From contig NZ_CP045309.1 of the NCBI RefSeq assembly GCF_009671205.1, positions 5,281,001 to 5,345,000 of the forward strand: 64,000 bases of DNA, in the 5' to 3' direction. The notes under the pieces are model-generated. The model ran no database searches, was not told the DNA's origin, and saw only the letters and a list, made by a program, of their open reading frames with translations. Origin of the DNA: Micromonospora terminaliae (lineage in GTDB: Bacteria > Actinomycetota > Actinomycetes > Mycobacteriales > Micromonosporaceae). Below are positions 36,700-43,984 of this stretch, in pieces; position 1 is the first letter of the stretch; every line of letters begins with the position of its first letter. Made by a program: the position numbers and the translations under genes.

Positions 36700-39630
36700 C
36701 TACCGCGCGTCCACCTCGTTGATCTTCTCGGCCCCGAACGCCTCGCGGAGGAGCTGCACCGCCTGCTCCTCGCTGGACTGCCGGGCGGTCCGCTCGTCGA
36801 TCACGTCGTCGAGCGGCTCGTCGCCCGGATCGAAGCCCTCGTAGGCGGGTGCCGCCGGGGCCGGCGCCGCCGACCGGTTGCCGACCGGCCCGTCGTAGTC
36901 GGGGTCGTAGGGCGGCTCACCGGCCCAGTCGGCGTCGGCGGTCTTCCGGGCCGCCTGCGCCGCCCGGGGACCCTTGCCGGGGCCACCACCGGCGGCGGCC
37001 GCCGCCGCAGCCGCCCGGGCCGCCGCGATCGCGCTGTTCTTCGGCGTGCCACCGCCCGCCGGGGTGCCCGCCGGTCCGGCCGGCTTCGGTACGACGGGCG
37101 CGGTGCCGCCCGCCGCGGTGGCGACCGTTGTCGTCGCGGTCGTCTCGGTCGTCGCGGTCGCCGAGATGGCAGCCGTGGTTCTGGCTGCCGCGCCACCCGG
37201 ACGGGCGGCCTCGGGCCAGTCGTCAGCGTCGGCGGCAGCCGTCGGGGCAGCGCCGTCACCGGTCGGCTGGCCGGCGCCTCCCGGTCGGGCCGGCTCCGGC
37301 CAGTCCTCCTCGTCGTCGTCCCCGCCAGCAGCCGTCCCAGGTGTGGACGGGCCGGACGGCCGGCGGGCGGGACCGCCGGACGGCGCCGACGCGCGGGCGG
37401 CCCCACCGGACGGGCCGGGGTTCCCGGCCGAGCCGCCGACAGGGTTCGCCGCGGAGCCGGACGGGCCGGCGTCGTTTGCGGGCCGCCCCCCGGACTGGTT
37501 TGCGGAAGCACCGGGCCGCCCCCCGGCCTGGTTCCCGGAAGCACCGGACGGGCCGGCCATGTCCCCGGGCCGGCCCCCCACGTGGCTCCCCGGTGCGCCG
37601 GACGAGCCGGCGGTCCGGGTCGGGCCCGCGGCGGCTGGTGCCGCATCCGCGCTGTCCGGGCCGGCCGCCGGGCGTGCCGGGGTGGCCTCCGGCGCCGGAC
37701 GGGACGAGCCCGAGGGCCGGGCCGGGCCGCCGAGCGAGGCCGCACCCCGCTCGCCGGCCACCTCGCACCGGATCTGCCAGCGGCCGCCCAGCTCCTCGTA
37801 GAGCGCGTCGGTCAGCACGGCGGCGTGGTCGGCCATCATCTTGGCCAGCACCGTCGACTTCACGGTCAGCACCAGCGTGTCGCCGTCCAGGTCGCGGACC
37901 ACCGCGTCCCGCATCAGCGCCGCGATCCGCTTGTTGCTCCGGTTGACCTTGCCGACCACCTCGGGCCAGACCCGGCGCACCGCGACGGCGTCCAGAGCGC
38001 CGGCCGGGGCCGCACCGGGGCGCGGCGGCTCGGGGGTGGCCGGATCGGGCAGCACCGCCGAGGCCGGGACCGGCCGCCGGGCCGCGCCGGAGGTCGCACC
38101 GCCGGCCGTCGAGCCGCCAGCCGTCGAGCCACCCGACGCCGGACCGCCGGACGCCGGGTCGGTCGGGCCCGGGGCGGGCCGGGCCCGACCGGAGCTGTCC
38201 GCGGGACGGACACCCGGACCGGGCTGGGCGGGACCGCTCTCGGCCGGGTCGGCCGGGCGGGCCGCCGGGGCCGAGCGGGCACCGGCCGCCGCGGCGGCGG
38301 CGCGGGCGGCGGCCGCCCCGGTCGGGGCACCGGCAGCCGCCGGCGTGCCGGCGGTCTCCGGGTCGGGCGCGGCGGCAGCCGCGGCCGGGGCGGAAGGCGC
38401 CGGGCGTACCCCAGGGGCGGAGCCGACCGGCGCGGAGCCGGCGGCGGCCGGCGGCGGCTCGGCGCCACCCAGGGTGAGCCGGCGTTCCATCCGCTCGAGG
38501 CGCTGGAGCAGGCCACCGGACGAGTCGTCCACGCCCGGCAGCAGCATGCGGGCGCAGATCAGCTCGAGCAGCAGCCGGGGCGCGGTGGTGCCGCGCATCT
38601 CGACCAGGCCGTTGTGCACGATGTCGGCGCAGCGGGACAGGGTGGCCGGGCCGAGCCGCTGGGCCTGGGCGGCCATCCGCTCGATCTGGTCGTCGGGGCC
38701 GTCGATGAGGCCCTTGGCGGCGGCGTCCGGCACCTGCTGCATGACGATCAGGTCGCGCAGCCGTTCCAGCAGGTCGGAGGCGAACCGGCGCGGGTCGTGC
38801 CCGGCCTCCGCGACCCGGTCGACGGTGGCGTACGCGGCGGCGCCGTCACCGGCGGCCAGCGCGTCGCACATCTCGTCGATCAGCGCGGAGTCGGTGACGC
38901 CGAGCAGCGCGGCGGCCCGGGCGTAGCTGACCCCCTCGGGGCCGGCGCCGGCGATGAGCTGGTCGAGCACGGAGAGACTGTCCCGGGCGCTGCCGCCACC
39001 GGCGCGCACCACCAGCGGGAAGACCGCCGGCTCGACCTTGACCCCCTCGGCCTCGGTCAGCTGCTCCAGGTAGGGCCGGAGCACCTTCGGCGGGATGAGC
39101 CGGAACGGGTAGTGGTGGGTCCGCGACTTGATCGTGCCGAGGACCTTCTCCGGCTCGGTGGTGGCGAAGATGAACTTGACGTACTCCGGGGGCTCCTCGA
39201 CCAGCTTGAGCAGGGCGTTGAAGCCGGCCGACGAGACCATGTGCGCCTCGTCGATGACATAGATCTTGAAGCGGCTGCGGGCCGGCGCGAAGAAGGCCTT
39301 CTCGCGCAGCTCGCGGGCGTCGTCGACGCCGCCGTGGCTGGCCGCGTCGATCTCGATGACGTCGATCGAGCCGGCGCCGTCGGTGGCCAGCGAGCGGCAC
39401 GACTCACACTGCCCGCACGGCTCCGGCGTGGGCCCCTGCTCGCAGTTGAGCGAGCGGGCCAGGATGCGGGCGCTGGAGGTCTTGCCGCAGCCGCGGGGGC
39501 CGGAGAAGAGGTAGGCGTGGTTGAGCCGCCCGCTGCGCAGCGCCTGCGACAGCGGCTCGGTCACGTGCTCCTGGCCGATGACCTCGGCGAACGTACGGGG
39601 CCGGTACTTGCGGTAAAGGGCCAGTGCCAC
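36700..39630 (-). CDS. dnaX: DNA polymerase III subunit gamma/tau with long disordered linker
   Basis: A 976-aa clamp-loader ATPase. Residues 1-370 are the AAA+ region: Walker A GPRGCGKT (44-51), a four-Cys zinc site (C63, C72, C75, C78), DEAH-type Walker B (VIDEAHMVS), and the sensor FATTEPEKVLGTIKSR. Domain III ends near residue 390. A tau-like domain is seen around residues 585-650 (WPEVVGKVNRSNKRIAALMR). It is flanked by Ala/Pro/Gly/Ser-rich stretches from ~393 to ~940 that make this protein far longer than most DnaX. The end NEVDAR follows an acidic helix. GTG 39630 with gaggagg upstream is preferred. No slippery A-run for a gamma frameshift is seen. Confidence 0.95.
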   Translation of the reverse strand: MALALYRKYRPRTFAEVIGQEHVTEPLSQALRSGRLNHAYLFSGPRGCGKTSSARILARSLNCEQGPTPEPCGQCESCRSLATDGAGSIDVIEIDAASHGGVDDARELREKAFFAPARSRFKIYVIDEAHMVSSAGFNALLKLVEEPPEYVKFIFATTEPEKVLGTIKSRTHHYPFRLIPPKVLRPYLEQLTEAEGVKVEPAVFPLVVRAGGGSARDSLSVLDQLIAGAGPEGVSYARAAALLGVTDSALIDEMCDALAAGDGAAAYATVDRVAEAGHDPRRFASDLLERLRDLIVMQQVPDAAAKGLIDGPDDQIERMAAQAQRLGPATLSRCADIVHNGLVEMRGTTAPRLLLELICARMLLPGVDDSSGGLLQRLERMERRLTLGGAEPPPAAAGSAPVGSAPGVRPAPSAPAAAAAAPDPETAGTPAAAGAPTGAAAARAAAAAAGARSAPAARPADPAESGPAQPGPGVRPADSSGRARPAPGPTDPASGGPASGGSTAGGSTAGGATSGAARRPVPASAVLPDPATPEPPRPGAAPAGALDAVAVRRVWPEVVGKVNRSNKRIAALMRDAVVRDLDGDTLVLTVKSTVLAKMMADHAAVLTDALYEELGGRWQIRCEVAGERGAASLGGPARPSGSSRPAPEATPARPAAGPDSADAAPAAAGPTRTAGSSGAPGSHVGGRPGDMAGPSGASGNQAGGRPGASANQSGGRPANDAGPSGSAANPVGGSAGNPGPSGGAARASAPSGGPARRPSGPSTPGTAAGGDDDEEDWPEPARPGGAGQPTGDGAAPTAAADADDWPEAARPGGAAARTTAAISATATTETTATTTVATAAGGTAPVVPKPAGPAGTPAGGGTPKNSAIAAARAAAAAAAAGGGPGKGPRAAQAARKTADADWAGEPPYDPDYDGPVGNRSAAPAPAAPAYEGFDPGDEPLDDVIDERTARQSSEEQAVQLLREAFGAEKINEVDAR

Positions 39631-39740
39631 CCGTCCCGCCTCCTCTCGACCGAGCCATTCTGCGCCGGTCGGCCCCGGGTGACCACCCACCACCCCGTGA
39701 CCTGACCCGCAGGGACGTTACCGGCACCCGGAGACAGAAA

Positions 39741-39830
39741 GGCCCCCCGTGCACCCGTCAGAGCCCGCTTATCCTTGCTGCCTTCCGGCCCTGGGGAGGT
39801 TCACGAGATGCACGCCGCACGGGGGGTGCC
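39741..39830 (-). ncRNA. ffs: Small signal recognition particle RNA (4.5S type)
   Basis: On the minus strand the sequence contains gaacctccccagggccgg followed by aaggcagcaaggataagc, the conserved domain IV of bacterial SRP RNA with the GGAA tetraloop and the asymmetric internal loop that binds Ffh. The ends pair (ggcaccccccgt with acggggggcc) to close a single hairpin of about 90 nt. Its place before dnaX and next to tRNA-Ser is usual in actinobacteria. Ends are set by pairing and may be off by a few bases. Confidence 0.93.
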
Positions 39831-39910
39831 GCCTAGCCTACCCGACCCGGGGTGGATCTTCAGGGGGTGGTGGGGTGGCCCGGCGGTCGGGGACCTGTAT
39901 CCTGGCTCGC

Positions 39911-39995
39911 GGAGGATTCGCCTAGAGGCCTAGGGCGCACGCTTGGAAAGCGTGTTGGGTTAACACCCTCACGAGTTCGAATCTCGTATCCTCCG
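39911..39995 (+). tRNA. tRNA-Ser(GGA)
   Basis: Acceptor stem ggaggat / atcctcc, anticodon stem cacgc / gcgtg with loop ttGGAaa, a long variable arm (tgttgggttaacaccctc) and T-arm GAGTTCGAATCTC. Anticodon GGA reads serine codons TCC and TCT. Discriminator G at 39995; CCA is not encoded (next bases ccg). Confidence 0.96.
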
Positions 39996-40114
39996 CCGTC
40001 GACGCAGGGGCCGGCTCTCGCCGTGGGGCCGGCCCTTCGTCGTTCCCTGAGCCGCGCGAACGCCGCGTCTGATCGCCGCCAGACTCGCCGCCCGCCACCG
40101 ACCAGGCTGGTGGC

Positions 40115-40858
40115 ATGAACGGAGTTCTGGACGGAAAAGTGGCATTGGTGACCGGCGGCAGCCGCGGTATCGGGGCGGCGGTGGCCCTGCGGCTGGCCCG
40201 GGAGGGCGCCGACGTGGCACTCACCTACGAGCGGCGGGCCGACCGGGCGGCCGAGCTGGTCGAGCAGATCAAGGCGGTCGGGCGGCGGGCCCTGGCGGTA
40301 CGGGCCGACAGCGCCGAGCCGGCGGCGGCCCGCGCGGCGGTCGACCGGGTCGCCGGCGAGTTCGGCCGGCTCGACGTGCTGGTCAACAACGCCGGCGTGT
40401 TCCTGACCGGCCCGGTGACCGAGCTGGGCCCGGACGAGGTCGAGCGGACCATCGCGGTCAACGTGCGGGCGCCGTTCGTGTTCGCCCAGGCGGCGGTCCG
40501 GCACCTGACCGACGGCGGCCGGATCGTGAACATCGGCAGCAACGTGGCCGAGCGGGCCGTGTTCCCCGGTCTCGCCCTCTACTCGATGAGCAAGACCGCC
40601 CTGACCGGCCTGACCCGGGGCCTCGCCCGGGAACTGGGCGGCCGGGGGATCACCGCGAACCTGGTCGTCCCCGGGCCGACCGACACCGACGCGAACCCGG
40701 CGGACGGGCCGAACGCGGACGTCATCCGCGCCTTCACGGCCCTGGGCCGCTACGCCGACCCGGCGGAGATCGCCGCGGTCGTGGCCTTCCTGGCCGGGCC
40801 GGACGGCGGGTACGTGACCGGCGCGACGATCAACGCCGACGGCGGCTTCACGAGCTGA
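40115..40858 (+). CDS. Short-chain dehydrogenase/reductase
   Basis: A 247-aa classical SDR. The cofactor motif is TGGSRGIG, the structural motif is NNAG, and the catalytic residues are S (IGSNVAER region) with YSMSK giving Tyr and Lys. The C-terminus AINADGGF-like sequence (TINADGGFTS) is typical of FabG-related enzymes. The substrate is unknown. The first basic residue after the glycine motif suggests NADP(H). The last 13 codons and stop are almost exactly repeated 42 bp downstream. Confidence 0.88.
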   Translation: MNGVLDGKVALVTGGSRGIGAAVALRLAREGADVALTYERRADRAAELVEQIKAVGRRALAVRADSAEPAAARAAVDRVAGEFGRLDVLVNNAGVFLTGPVTELGPDEVERTIAVNVRAPFVFAQAAVRHLTDGGRIVNIGSNVAERAVFPGLALYSMSKTALTGLTRGLARELGGRGITANLVVPGPTDTDANPADGPNADVIRAFTALGRYADPAEIAAVVAFLAGPDGGYVTGATINADGGFTS

Positions 40859-40902
40859 CCCCGCGCGACGATCAACGCGGACGGCGGCTTCACGAGCTGA
40901 CC
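40821..40902. repeat. 40-bp direct duplication at the SDR gene end
   Basis: Bases 40821-40860 and 40863-40902 are identical except one base (c to g at the 17th position), separated by cc, so the period is 42. The first copy encodes the last residues and stop of the SDR. The second contains the stop codon of the converging MFS gene (40890-40892). Confidence 0.95.
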
Positions 40903-42122
40903 GGCGACGTGTCCGAGCGCGGGGCGGCGGCCGGCGGCGGGGCGGGACGGGGCCCGCGCAGGGCCCAGCCGGCGAGCAGGAGCGCGCCGGCCGCCCCGGC
41001 AAGCTGGATCACCCGGTGGTCGGCGAAGGCCAGCAGGCTCGCGCCGGCCAGCACGGCGAGCGTGCCGGGGCCGAAGGTCAGCGTGTTCACGGTCGCGGAG
41101 ACCCGCCCCAGCAGCGCGTTGGGTGTCTCCCGCTGGACCGCCGTCCAGACGTTGATCAGCACCAGCGGAGCGCCGACGCCGACCGCCACGGTGCCGGCGG
41201 CCACCGGGGCCAGACCGGGCGCGGCCCGCAGCGCGAGGCCGGCGGCCAGGAGCGCGACCGCCACCGCCGTCACCCGCCGGTCGCCGAGCCGGCGCAGCAG
41301 CGTCCCGGCGGCCAGTCCACCGACCAGCGAGCCGACGCCCTGCATCGTGCCAAGCACCCCGTTGAACTCCGGCGGCCGGTGCAGACCGTCGTCCACCACG
41401 GCGTACGCGAGGGCGCCGTTGAGCCCGATCAGCAGCATGGCGGCGCCGGTGCAGGCGACGAGGTGCCGCAGGGCGGCGTGCCGGCGGAGGTGGCCCAGCC
41501 CCTCGGCGAGCTGGCGGGTCCACGGTTCGCGGGGCGGTGGGGCCGTCTCGCGTACCCGGATGAGGGCGAGCAGCAGCGCGGCGAGCGCGAAGGTGGCGGC
41601 GTCGAGCAGCACCACGGGATGCCCGCCGTACGCGGCGAAGAGGCCGGCGCCGGCCAGCGGGGCGACCAGCTTCATGCCCTCGTTGACCGTCGTCCGCAGC
41701 CCGTTGAAGTCGCCGAGCAACTCGCCGGGGACCACGGCCGGCATTAGCGCCGCCTCGGCCGAGTCGATCAGCACGAAGCTGACCCCGTACGCGACCGTGA
41801 CCGCGAAGATCAGCCAGACCCGGGTGGCGGAGTCGACCAGCAGCAGCACCGGCAGCAGGGCGGCCATGGCCAGGTGCAGCACGACGAGCAGCGGCCGGCG
41901 GGGAAACCGGTCGGCCAGCACCCCGATGAGCGGGGCGACCAGGGTGGGCCCCCAGGTGCCCAGCGTGACCAGCCCGGCCAGGCTGCTCGACCCGGTGAGG
42001 TCCTTCACCCAGATCCCGGCCACCAGGAGCATGGCCGCCGTGCCGAAGCCGGACACCAGGACGGCGGCCAGGTAGCGGCCCGCGTCGCGGTTGCCCAGCA
42101 CTCTGGTCGTACCCCAGCTCAT
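40890..42122 (-). CDS. MFS transporter paired with ArsR regulator
   Basis: A 410-aa protein with 12 predicted helices. Motif A is IGVLADRFPRRPL. The segment FVLIDSAEAALMPAVVPGELLGDFN in helix 4-5 is typical of the MFS drug-export group annotated as DHA3-like in actinobacteria. ATG 42122 follows gaggtgcc. The stop codon is inside the second copy of a 40-bp duplication, so the natural C-terminus may have been altered by it. The gene is divergent from an ArsR gene with a palindrome between them. Confidence 0.85.
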   Translation of the reverse strand: MSWGTTRVLGNRDAGRYLAAVLVSGFGTAAMLLVAGIWVKDLTGSSSLAGLVTLGTWGPTLVAPLIGVLADRFPRRPLLVVLHLAMAALLPVLLLVDSATRVWLIFAVTVAYGVSFVLIDSAEAALMPAVVPGELLGDFNGLRTTVNEGMKLVAPLAGAGLFAAYGGHPVVLLDAATFALAALLLALIRVRETAPPPREPWTRQLAEGLGHLRRHAALRHLVACTGAAMLLIGLNGALAYAVVDDGLHRPPEFNGVLGTMQGVGSLVGGLAAGTLLRRLGDRRVTAVAVALLAAGLALRAAPGLAPVAAGTVAVGVGAPLVLINVWTAVQRETPNALLGRVSATVNTLTFGPGTLAVLAGASLLAFADHRVIQLAGAAGALLLAGWALRGPRPAPPPAAAPRSDTSPVSS

Positions 42123-42163
42123 GGCACCTCCCCCGTGCGGTGCCGATTCTGTCCACACCCGAC

Positions 42164-42183
42164 CCCCAAGTCAATGCTTGGGG
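42164..42183. promoter_or_regulatory. Operator candidate between MFS and ArsR genes
   Basis: CCCCAAG-tcaatg-CTTGGGG is a perfect 7-bp inverted repeat centred in the 88-bp divergent region, a good fit to an ArsR-type binding site by symmetry and place. Binding is inferred. Confidence 0.6.
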
Positions 42184-42210
42184 GTTGGCGCTCCCGTCGG
42201 GTGCGGTTCA

Positions 42211-42741
42211 ATGGCGGCCGTGAGCACCACCGATCCGCGCCTGCGCGCGCTGGCCCATCCGGTACGACTGCGCATGCTCTCGCTGCTCTGGAGCGCGCCG
42301 CTCTCCGCCGCCGCGCTGGCCCGGGAGCTGGCCATCTCGCACGCCCTGGCCAGCCAGCACCTGCGCCGGCTGGACGCCGCCGGCCTGGTCGAGCTGGCCG
42401 ACGTGCGCGCCCGGCGCGGCGGCCGGGAACGCCGCTACCGCGCGGTACGCGGCCCCTGGCTCACCGAGCAGCAGGAGGGGCAGCCGCTGCTCGCCGAGTC
42501 GCTCGCCCGCAACCTGCTCGACCGGGTGGCCCACCGCGCCCCCGGCACGCCCGGCGTCACCACCGACGCGGAGCTGTGGGTGTCCCCCGACGCCTGGGCG
42601 GCGGCGCGCCGCCGGTTGCACGCGATCATGACCGAGCTGCACGACGCCGCCCAGCCGCCGCACGCTCCCGGTACGGTCCGGGTGGGCGCCACCCTCATGG
42701 CCTTCGAGATGGCCGACCCGCCGCCGGCCGCCGAGGGCTGA
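42211..42741 (+). CDS. ArsR-family transcriptional regulator
   Basis: A 176-aa winged helix-turn-helix protein. The N-terminal DNA-binding domain begins LRALAHPVRLRMLSLLWSA, with the recognition helix in AISHALASQHLRRLDAAGLV and a wing RARRGGRERRYRAV. The C-terminal ~90 residues form a ligand-binding or dimer part with no Cys metal site. It probably represses the divergent MFS gene. ATG 42211 is used; GTG 42220 is an alternative. Confidence 0.85.
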   Translation: MAAVSTTDPRLRALAHPVRLRMLSLLWSAPLSAAALARELAISHALASQHLRRLDAAGLVELADVRARRGGRERRYRAVRGPWLTEQQEGQPLLAESLARNLLDRVAHRAPGTPGVTTDAELWVSPDAWAAARRRLHAIMTELHDAAQPPHAPGTVRVGATLMAFEMADPPPAAEG

Positions 42742-42748
42742 CCGGCCG

Positions 42749-42781
42749 TCGTACACATGTTCCATCCACAGCCTGTGGACG
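42749..42781 (-). promoter_or_regulatory. 33-bp element with inverted DnaA-box-like sequences, copy 2
   Basis: This is the reverse complement of the element at 16651-16683 with 4 differences: an inverted tccaca pair, then acatgt and gtacga. It lies 8 bp after the ArsR stop and 13 bp before the ATG of the next gene, so it would overlap that gene's promoter or leader. Confidence 0.65.
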
Positions 42782-42794
42782 CCGAGGGGAATGG

Positions 42795-43409
42795 ATGAGT
42801 TACCAGCTCAGCGCGGTGGTCGCGGACGTCGAGCTGCTCCGCGAGCAGACCGCCGGGCTGGACCACGCGGTCCTCGCCGCGCTCCGCCAGGACTTCGCGC
42901 TGCTGCCGGTCACCCCGCAACTGGTCGAGGAGCTGACCGGCCGGCTGCCGGACTTCGCCACCGGCGAGCCGTCGGCGGAACACCCCTTCCACCTCGTCCT
43001 CTCGCCCGCCCTGTCGGAGCTGCTCGCCCGCTGGTCCCGGCCGGGGCCGGTGGCGTACCTGGAGGCGGAGTTCACCGGCGGGCTGGGCCACCAGGCTGCG
43101 GCGGTCTGGCTGGGCGGCGAGCCGAACTGGGGGCCCTGCTTCGACGACCGGCTGGACCGGCCGCGCGCCGAATGGCCGATCAACGCGGCGCTCGCCCGGC
43201 TGGGCGTCGAGCCGGGGCCGTGGATCGACCCGTTCGCCGAACTGGGCCTGCACCTCGAGCGCGAGACGGCCGGCTGGCTGGCGCACGGCCGGCGCGGGCT
43301 CTCCGCCGACTACTGGGACGAGCTGGCCGACGAGTGGGAGCTGCGGCAATCCGACCAGCAGCAGCAACCTCCTCGCCCCGGTCCCGTTGGGGACTGGGGG
43401 ATTGCATGA
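42795..43409 (+). CDS. Uncharacterised soluble protein (204 aa)
   Basis: No signal peptide or membrane helix. The sequence is an acidic alpha/beta type with a central AEFTGGLGHQAAAVWLGG and NWGPCFDDRL, and WIDPFAELGLHLERETAGWL near the end, followed by a Gln/Pro-rich tail. I do not recognise a family; related proteins are known to me only as hypothetical. ATG 42795 follows gagggga. It overlaps the next gene by ATGA (4 bp) and is preceded by the second copy of the 33-bp palindromic element. Confidence 0.75.
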   Translation: MSYQLSAVVADVELLREQTAGLDHAVLAALRQDFALLPVTPQLVEELTGRLPDFATGEPSAEHPFHLVLSPALSELLARWSRPGPVAYLEAEFTGGLGHQAAAVWLGGEPNWGPCFDDRLDRPRAEWPINAALARLGVEPGPWIDPFAELGLHLERETAGWLAHGRRGLSADYWDELADEWELRQSDQQQQPPRPGPVGDWGIA

Positions 43410-43936
43410 AACTGCGACAATTCGGATTCATCGCCGCGCTGATGGCGGCCGCCTCGATCGCCGGCAGCGGCGTCCGTCCACAGGGGGCGGACGTGCCGGC
43501 CCGGCCGGTCGGCGCCGCCGAGGTGGTGAGCCTCGACGGGCTGGGCAACGCCGCGTTCGGCGCCACCGAGGAGGACCTGACCCGGCGTGGCCTGCTGCGT
43601 ACGGACGAGGACGCCTGCGGGCCGACGCTGGCCGGGCACGGCTCGGTCAGCCCGATCTTCGTCGACGACCGGCTCGTCCTGCTCTGGCTCGACGACCCCA
43701 TGAGCACCCCCGAGGGGATCACGGTCGGCACGCCGGTCGACGCGGTGCACGACGCGTACCCGTCGGTGGTCGCCCTCGACGCTCCACAGGGGATGCAGCG
43801 GTTCGACGGGCTGCTCGCCCGCAGCGGCGACCGCGCGTACCTCTTCCTCCACGACGGCGCCACGGTCCGGAAGATCATCGCCGGGTACGCGGACTGGGCC
43901 CGCCGCCTCTTCGACGAGGGCTACGGCCCCTGCTGA
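43406..43936 (+). CDS. Small exported protein (176 aa)
   Basis: A signal peptide is likely (KLRQFGFIAALMAAASIAGS). The mature part is acidic with a pattern GLGNAAFGATEEDLTRRGLL, where calcium-binding or helical modules start in related proteins, two cysteines (near 74 and the last residue), and a repeated style GTPVDAVHDAYP. No family is recognised. It is coupled to the upstream unknown gene by a 4-bp overlap and may extend the operon into the NACHT gene 48 bp later. Confidence 0.7.
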   Translation: MKLRQFGFIAALMAAASIAGSGVRPQGADVPARPVGAAEVVSLDGLGNAAFGATEEDLTRRGLLRTDEDACGPTLAGHGSVSPIFVDDRLVLLWLDDPMSTPEGITVGTPVDAVHDAYPSVVALDAPQGMQRFDGLLARSGDRAYLFLHDGATVRKIIAGYADWARRLFDEGYGPC

Positions 43937-43984
43937 CCGGGGCGCGGGTTGTGCGGACACCCGCGCGGACGGTAGAGACGACGC

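Noticed and set aside
36700..39630. Programmed frameshift in dnaX to make gamma
   Set aside because: No A-rich slippery heptamer with a downstream hairpin is visible.
36619..39705. Open frame of ~1,030 codons on the plus strand opposite dnaX
   Set aside because: Arg/Gly-rich with no motif; dnaX on the minus strand has all AAA+ motifs.
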